This document shows positions 58,583 through 64,000 of a stretch of DNA of 64,000 nucleotides, piece after piece. Each line of letters begins with the position of its first letter. Position 1 is the stretch's first letter. The stretch comes from Sphagnum compactum (Eukaryota; Bryophyta; Sphagnopsida; Sphagnales). Location of the stretch: NCBI GenBank assembly GCA_965153455.1, contig OZ234500.1, positions 18,165,579-18,229,578 of the forward strand, in the 5' to 3' direction. The notes under the pieces were generated by a model. The model searched no databases. It was given only the letters and a program-made list of their open reading frames with translations, and had not been told where the DNA came from. A program made the position numbers and the translations under genes.

Positions 58583-60154
58583 ATGCGCCATCGACTTTCC
58601 CTTGAGTCGCGGCAGATAGGACATACAGTGACTTGTGGAAAGAGAACGTTGGCAACGACTTGGGGTGGAAATGTTCGACCAACAGGAGCATGCCAGACAG
58701 GGAAACTTTGGCGGCAATTCTTTTCAGATCCTTCGCAGTGGTGCGATTGCAGGCAGGAGAAGGTGAATGAAAGGCACCCGGATTTTAAGCATAAGAGGAC
58801 GCAGGACGCACTTTGGCTTGATAACCATCGAAACCCCGCATGGGTGGGAGCAAAGCTGGCGGCTATGGCCCCAGGGACCCTCCAATTGGACAGCTTTTCA
58901 TGGAATAGAGGGCTTGCAAGGTATGTTAAGGCTGGGCGACCTGAGAAGACAGTTGAACTTTTCCGTGAAATGCAACAAAAGGGCTGGACTCCTGACAGAT
59001 TCACTTTTGTTCCAGTGCTCAATGCGTGTGCTAGTTTACGCGCACTGGAAGCCGGCAGGCAGGCTCATGCACAGATAATTCAAACTAGTTGTGAGGCTGA
59101 TATCTTTGTGGGGACTAGCTTGGTTGACATGTATGCAAAATGTGTAAGTATGGAGGATGCTGAGAGAGTGTTCAGCAACATGCCCTCACGTGTTGTGTTC
59201 TCTTGGAACGCCATGATTTTGGGACATGTGAAATGTGCACAAGGGCAGAAGGCACTGGTACTATTTCAACAAATGCAACAGCAAGATGTGCAGCCAGACT
59301 CTGTTACTTTTGTGGGGGTGCTGAATGCATGTGCCAGCATAGTTGCACTGGAAGAGGGCAGGTGCGCTCACAAGCAGATCATTCAAAGTGGATGGGATAC
59401 AAATGTTCTTGTGGGGACTAGCTTGGTTGACATGTATGCAAAATGTGGGAGCATGAAGGATGCTTGGAGAGTTTTCAACAAGATGCCATCACAGGATGTG
59501 GGTTTGTGGAATGCCATACTTGGAGGATGTGCGATGCATGGCCATGGTAAGGAAGCTCTTCAACATTTTGAATGGATGGGTGAAGAAGGTGTGCAGCCAA
59601 ATGACATCACCTTTGTTTGTCTTCTGTCAGCTTGTAGCCATGCAGGTTTGGTGGATGAAGGCATGTGCTGTTATGCTTCAATGAGCAAAGTTCACATGAT
59701 TTCACCAAAGTTGGAACATTACACCTGCATGGTTGACCTTCTTGGTCGTGCTGGCCATCTCCAGGAGGCTGAGAACATGATCACAATGATGCCTGGTAAA
59801 CCATATGTGGCAGCATATAAGGCATTGCTGGGTGCTTGCAGAATTCATGGTAATATGGAGATGGGAGAACATATTGCTAAAAAAATTCTTCAATTGGAGC
59901 CTGAAAATGCTGTGGGTTATGTGCTGCTATCAAACATCTATGCTTCTGCTTGCAACAGGCACCTCTCTGATAAGGTTGAACAGCAGAGAAAGGAAAGAGG
60001 TGTGAAGAAGCAGCCAGGTCATACCTGGATTGAAGTGAATAATGAGGTGCATACATTCATAGTAGGTGATGAAGACCACCCACAGATCATTGAAATTCAT
60101 GCAGGACTGAAGAGATTGTCAGGGCTCATGCTTGATGCAGGATACAAGTGTTGA
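58583..60154 (+). CDS. PLS-class PPR protein with N-terminal PDF motif; DYW domain lost
   Basis: 523 residues, intronless. Residues 42-95 (LWRQFFSDPSQW, PDFKHKRTQDALWL, NPAWVGAKLAAM) match the PDF motif of organellar single-stranded DNA-binding (OSB) proteins; the usual WWDNR is WCDCR here. Residues 103-405 hold about nine PPR motifs in P-L-S order, e.g. VVFSWNAMILGHVKCAQGQK, SVTFVGVLNACASIVALEEG, VLVGTSLVDMYAKCGSMKDA. E1/E2 follow (YVAAYKALLGACRIHG, YVLLSNIYA), then the PG box (KKQPGHTWIEV) and IIEIHAGLKRLSGLMLDAGY. Such proteins bind organellar RNA one base per motif and specify C-to-U editing through a C-terminal DYW deaminase. Here the frame ends three residues after AGY, at a hairpin, with DYW remnants beyond. 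It may still act as an E+-type factor with a deaminase in trans, or be a recent pseudogene. The N-terminus would be the organelle transit peptide. Confidence 0.88.
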   Translation: MRHRLSLESRQIGHTVTCGKRTLATTWGGNVRPTGACQTGKLWRQFFSDPSQWCDCRQEKVNERHPDFKHKRTQDALWLDNHRNPAWVGAKLAAMAPGTLQLDSFSWNRGLARYVKAGRPEKTVELFREMQQKGWTPDRFTFVPVLNACASLRALEAGRQAHAQIIQTSCEADIFVGTSLVDMYAKCVSMEDAERVFSNMPSRVVFSWNAMILGHVKCAQGQKALVLFQQMQQQDVQPDSVTFVGVLNACASIVALEEGRCAHKQIIQSGWDTNVLVGTSLVDMYAKCGSMKDAWRVFNKMPSQDVGLWNAILGGCAMHGHGKEALQHFEWMGEEGVQPNDITFVCLLSACSHAGLVDEGMCCYASMSKVHMISPKLEHYTCMVDLLGRAGHLQEAENMITMMPGKPYVAAYKALLGACRIHGNMEMGEHIAKKILQLEPENAVGYVLLSNIYASACNRHLSDKVEQQRKERGVKKQPGHTWIEVNNEVHTFIVGDEDHPQIIEIHAGLKRLSGLMLDAGYKC

Positions 60155-60196
60155 TGGGCCCAAATGCTCAACTCTTGCATTTAGGCCCATCAACAC
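60148..60196. repeat. 20-bp inverted repeat at the DYW breakpoint
   Basis: GTGTTGATGGGCCCAAATGC (60148-60167) is mirrored by GCATTTAGGCCCATCAACAC (60177-60196) with one mismatch and a 9-nt loop. The right arm overlaps genuine DYW codons (ATC AAC ACA = INT). The left arm is their antisense copy and contains the TGA that ends the PPR frame. Confidence 0.92.
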
Positions 60197-60360
60197 AGCT
60201 CTTGGTACTCCACTCCAAATAATATCTGTGGGTTTGTGAAGACTGCCACAACTCTACAAAGTTCATTTCAAAGATAGTCAGGAGAGCAATCATGGTGAGG
60301 GATGCCAATCACTTTCATCAGTTTGAGGATGGTGTTTGTTGTTGCATGGACTATTGGTAA
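60189..60360 (+). pseudogene. DYW deaminase domain remnant of the PPR gene
   Basis: Frame one (60189-60224) reads [12 protein letters not shown]. After one extra base, frame two (60226-60360) reads [44 protein letters not shown] and stop. Normal DYW domains read ...LINTxPGTPLxIIKNLRVCEDCH...DYW, so KN has been replaced by a single base (net loss of 5 nt). The part between AGY and INT, which should carry the HSE zinc/catalytic motif, is missing and replaced by the hairpin. The final zinc ligands (CEDCH) and the DYW triplet remain, which shows the loss is recent. Confidence 0.9.
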
Positions 60361-63300
60361 TGCCAATAGTCTGTCTTGTCAACCACTATATCAACCTCGT
60401 TTTGTTTGTAGAATTTCTATGGTTCTCATTGCCCCACCATAGTTGAACAATGTTATCAAATATGGTACAACTGAAAAAATGGCCTTGGAATGTGCCCTTA
60501 ATATTGAATTCCTGCCTCTACCATTTTTACCACTTAGGTCTGGTGCCTCTTTCCTCTTATGTATGGAGTTATTTTGCAAGACTTTGGACCTTGAGACTAC
60601 CACAAAATTTCCCAGGGTAAATTAGAATGTGTTATACAATGGTTTTTTGTCTTGCAAATTTTCTACTTGATTCATGTTGCGGTCCCTAAATTTGTTCATG
60701 TGTTTGTTGACAGTTTCTTACTGGAATTTCAATGTGGTTGCCAATTTCCTACTATAACTTGAATGTGGTTGCCTGCAAAATTTACCATGGCAAGAAATGT
60801 GCAGCCACAAGCTCTGAACCCAACAATTACCTTAATAGCCACATTTCCTTCCCTTCTAGACCCAAGTATGTGCCTATTCACCCCTTAAACCACAAATGAT
60901 TGCCACATGTCAGAAATGTATTGGTCACAAGTAGCCAAGTAGGGTACTTGGAAGAAAAAAGCTGCTCCAAATACACCACAAAAATCTGGGCAGGGTTGTA
61001 CCTAAGGTGGAACTGTGTTGGACATGGATGGGTCTTACAATGCCTAAAGTACAGGTGCCAGAATGTGTTGGAAAGTAGGTTTCAAATGACCATTTATGGG
61101 GAAGAAATGAAGGGCAACTAAAGTTTCTCCAGGATAAAATTCTATTTTTTTCTGGTTTCTCATTCCTATGAGAGGAATGTTCATGGCTGTGGCCTTCAAT
61201 GTTTGGTTCTTAATTTCCAACAGCTTTTTTTGCGTTGGAAATTGGGTGTAAGGATTCTGGGGTTCACTAAAGTAATATTAGGGTAGAAACAAATGATGGA
61301 GATGATGAAGATTCATAAGGGATTTTATAAGCTGATCCTTTTGACATTATCATCTCAAAAGCAAAGTGCCTGAGATTGCTTTTCAAGGGTTGGAACATTG
61401 GCTGAAAGAATGAAGTGAACGCCTATGTGTGTAGGAAATCTAAATGGGAATTATTTTGTTGCCATAGGGATTCAGGTTCTATGACTGGGGGATGCTTGGA
61501 GTATTTGTGTTGTAGTACGCAAGCATCTGGAAACGAGGGAAACAATCTTTCTGATTGTTACAACTTCATAACTTGGGAACTAGAGAGGTTCTGTTTTGTG
61601 AGCAGTGTGTGAATTCATAATGTTTTGAAGGCATTGTTGTGTTGAGTAGGAATCTATGGAGGAGAGAAACATGCCTAGATAATGTCAAAAGGCAGACCTG
61701 ATAACTCAAGAGAATGAATCAGAATGATCTGATCCATCCAATGTCAATAGATTATGTCAAGTTCCTTGGAGAATGTTAAAAAATTAGAGATTGAATGTGG
61801 TACCAGTGTGTGACTAAAGGTGCATTCACACTTGGTGGTCAGGACTTTACTGTTGAGTCCCCCTAACACCATGCTAGTCATTTAGGACTTCCACTTACTT
61901 ACCATAAACATTTTATGTTAGCATTCACTTAACATTAAGCTATTGCCCATTTAACATTGGGAGCCACCTAGGATGCCACCTATATTTTCATTTAACACTG
62001 ACTTAACTCTCCAAGTGTGAATGCACCATAAGTCAATTAAACTATTGGGTTAATTTGATCAGATTTGTAGCTTTGGAGTGATTGTCTTTTTGACAACTTT
62101 ACCTTCTCTTTTTTTTTCTTTTTTTTTTGACACATTCACTGTTCCTTGGTCCTAAAAGTGGGGATCTATATGCACAATGCAATAAAGTTATTTATAAACT
62201 GGATGAGAACCAAGTTTTGCCAAAGCAGTGTCAAGTGATAGAAGTGTAAATGGATTTTAACATAGATACTTAAAAACAAACAATGAAACCCACTGCTGCT
62301 CTGAAACTGGTAAAAAAGGGATGTCGGACCAATGTCAGGGTGGGTATTTGATTTTTATAAGAAACAGTTCTAGATAACAGCTTGGGTCGGTGGTCATGAA
62401 TTGTGAAACTTCGAAAAAACAACCCAGTTCCAAGTTTTTGATTACCATTAATAAGTATATATTATGTGGGGCCAGGGGTTGGATACTTTTTGAAGGCGGG
62501 CATACTTTCCCAATTCCTTAACAAATTAATACCTAGACCAATGTCCTATTAGGTTCTTCGTTAAATCCCAGTTCTTTGAGAGACACCTCACCGGGTATAC
62601 TTTTTGGTTTTTTACTTGGGTCCTACTAAAATAGAAGGTTTTTTTTTTTTTTTTTTTCATTTGCAGAACCTATTGCAATTTGAAACTTTGCCCTTAAACA
62701 AATTTATGTCTATTGCAACATGCATTACAAATCGGGTCCAAAAAATAAGTGCCCCAGGTGTATGAATGGGCATTAGCCTAGGTGAAAGATGGTGACAAAT
62801 CGATGTAGGGATAGAAATTCTACTCAGCCAATAAGGTAAGGCACCCAAGATCCCCAATTTTTTTTGCTTCGGGGAGGGTGTGGGGGCAAAAGGGGGGTTT
62901 AATTTTTTTTGGGTTTGGGGGAAGTGGGGAACGACAACCAAATAGGTGACAGTGAACTAAGCTAAAAGTTGTAGGTGTGTTTCTTAACTAAAGTTTTAAT
63001 TCTAGCAATTAGTCCTCTTAGGTGCATGAGGTGAGGTAACATGCACCTAGGTATAATTTAACACTATTAGAAGCACTCTTAGAAGTATGGGAGGAGAGCA
63101 ATCATGTTCTAGTTGAATGAATAAAAAATTTCAAAGGTTGTAGTCGTGTCCCCTAGCACACAAAAAAAATATCAATGAACTTAAAGTGAAGTTAAAGTTC
63201 TAACTCTACCAATAGGTTCTCTTGACTGCATGTATAGCAGTCACTTGCCCACAAGTGTCCTCTTGAAACTTATAAAAGTCCCTCGAGGAGAGGAACTCCA

Positions 63301-64000
63301 TACTTCAAAATTGGAACCTTCATAGTTTAAGTAGGTTCATTGCAAAAAAGAAATTGAACTCGAAAAGCAACCTCATCTAATTAACACAAAGAACGGGAAA
63401 CCTTTATAAAAAGACATTGGGAGGAGCACACATCAACAAAAGAAAAATAAAAGAATGTGCAAGGCAAAAACCAATGTTGTGTAGTTATTTGATGCGGTTT
63501 CCAGTGTTTCAACTACCATAATTCCAAAAACTTGTGGTTTTCAAAAACCAAAATTCAGTATTTTTAAAAACTTGTCCAGTTCCAATTTTTTGAATTTTCA
63601 CTTATGTTGGTTCCTTACAAGAGCAAATATTTGAATGTCAAAAAAAAGTGGTTATATCTTATGGTTTTTTAACTTAAAGAATCTTGGCACAATAGTTATA
63701 AGCTAAGGTTATTTGCAAAAAAAAAATTATCTTGTGGGAATTTAAAGAACCATGTCACAATAGTCATAACTTATGGTTATTAGTAGGTTCGTTGAACTTT
63801 CAAAAAAAATCAAAATCTAAAAATCAATGGAAAGTGTAGAATCAAGGCAAGATCATTAAAAATTTCAATATGAACCAACACATAAAGTGAAATGAAATCA
63901 ATGTAGAGTGTAGAATAAGGAAAGATCTTTAAAAATTTCAACACCGAACTAACAGATAAAGTGAAATCAAATCAAATGTAATCTATTAAAAACCTTACAT
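60361..64000. other. Intergenic DNA downstream of the PPR gene
   Basis: Apart from the MITE at 61818-62028 no element or gene is recognised. A run of about 20 T lies near 62639-62657. The final kilobase is AT-rich with repeated TTAAAAATTTCAA-type words near 63857 and 63928, a possible short duplication of about 70 bp. Confidence 0.5.
61818..62028. mobile_element. PIF/Harbinger-like MITE, copy 2
   Basis: A 211-bp element starts AGGTGCATTCACACTTGG and ends CCAAGTGTGAATGCACCA, a near-perfect TIR of about 17 bp. TAA flanks both ends (61815-61817 and 62029-62031). Internal words shared with copy 1 at 9528-9746, in the same order, include AACATTTTATGTTA, CTTAACATTAAGCTAT, TAACATTGGG and CACCTAGGATGCCAC. 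Both copies are in the same orientation. Its TIRs are better preserved than those of copy 1, so it is probably the younger insertion. Confidence 0.88.

Noticed and set aside
1-64000. tRNA or rRNA genes
   Set aside because: I looked for B-box-like GGTTCRANYCC words and rRNA motifs and saw no convincing candidate. A tRNAscan-SE run would settle this.

Overview
This is plant nuclear DNA. Intron-containing plant genes, a PLS-class PPR gene, a plant-type methylesterase, an F-box/kelch gene, Helitron, hAT and PIF/Harbinger-type remnants, and long AT-rich gene-poor stretches all point that way. The PPR protein begins with an OSB-type PDF motif, a style I associate with seed-free plants (fern, lycophyte or bryophyte). 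The species is not determined, and that placement is inference.

Layout. 1-11.6 kb is AT-rich intergenic DNA with tandem duplications, a foldback element and a 219-bp PIF/Harbinger-like MITE (9528-9746). 11.7-13.3 kb is a two-exon F-box/kelch gene (+). 13.3-17.3 kb is non-coding with several repeats. 17.3-18.1 kb is a two-exon gene (+) for a disordered Gly/Tyr/Glu-rich protein with an ASR-like His-rich tail. 18.1-26.8 kb is repeats and AT-rich DNA, including a 44-bp satellite-like array, a possible Cys-rich fragment and a 242-bp TIR element. 26.8-29.0 kb is a complete four-exon methylesterase (SABP2/MES family, +). 29-37 kb is AT-rich, with an 80-bp array and a cyclin-T pseudogene fragment. 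37.1-41.7 kb is an unrecognised eight-exon gene (+) that stays in frame across every inferred splice junction. 45.3-47.8 kb is a truncated Helitron Rep/helicase (-) flanked by two inverted copies of one Helitron 3' terminus. 48.7-50.2 kb holds 196-bp and 58-bp tandem arrays. 51.1-52.5 kb is an intronless helical protein with a C-terminal J-like domain (-). 54.1-54.8 kb is a decayed coding remnant, perhaps with a BED-like finger. 58.0-58.4 kb is a hAT-like MITE with an 8-bp target duplication, just upstream of the PPR gene (58.6-60.2 kb, +). The DYW domain of that gene has been broken at a hairpin. A second copy of the Harbinger-like MITE lies at 61.8-62.0 kb.

The genes are independent housekeeping or regulatory loci, with no operon or cluster logic. 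The most informative features are rearrangement scars: an antisense copy of DYW coding sequence that created the PPR stop codon, nested inverted Helitron ends that cut the helicase after motif III, and a MITE family seen twice with different 3-bp target duplications. Exon boundaries were inferred from splice consensus, phase and family similarity read by eye. No database search was possible.
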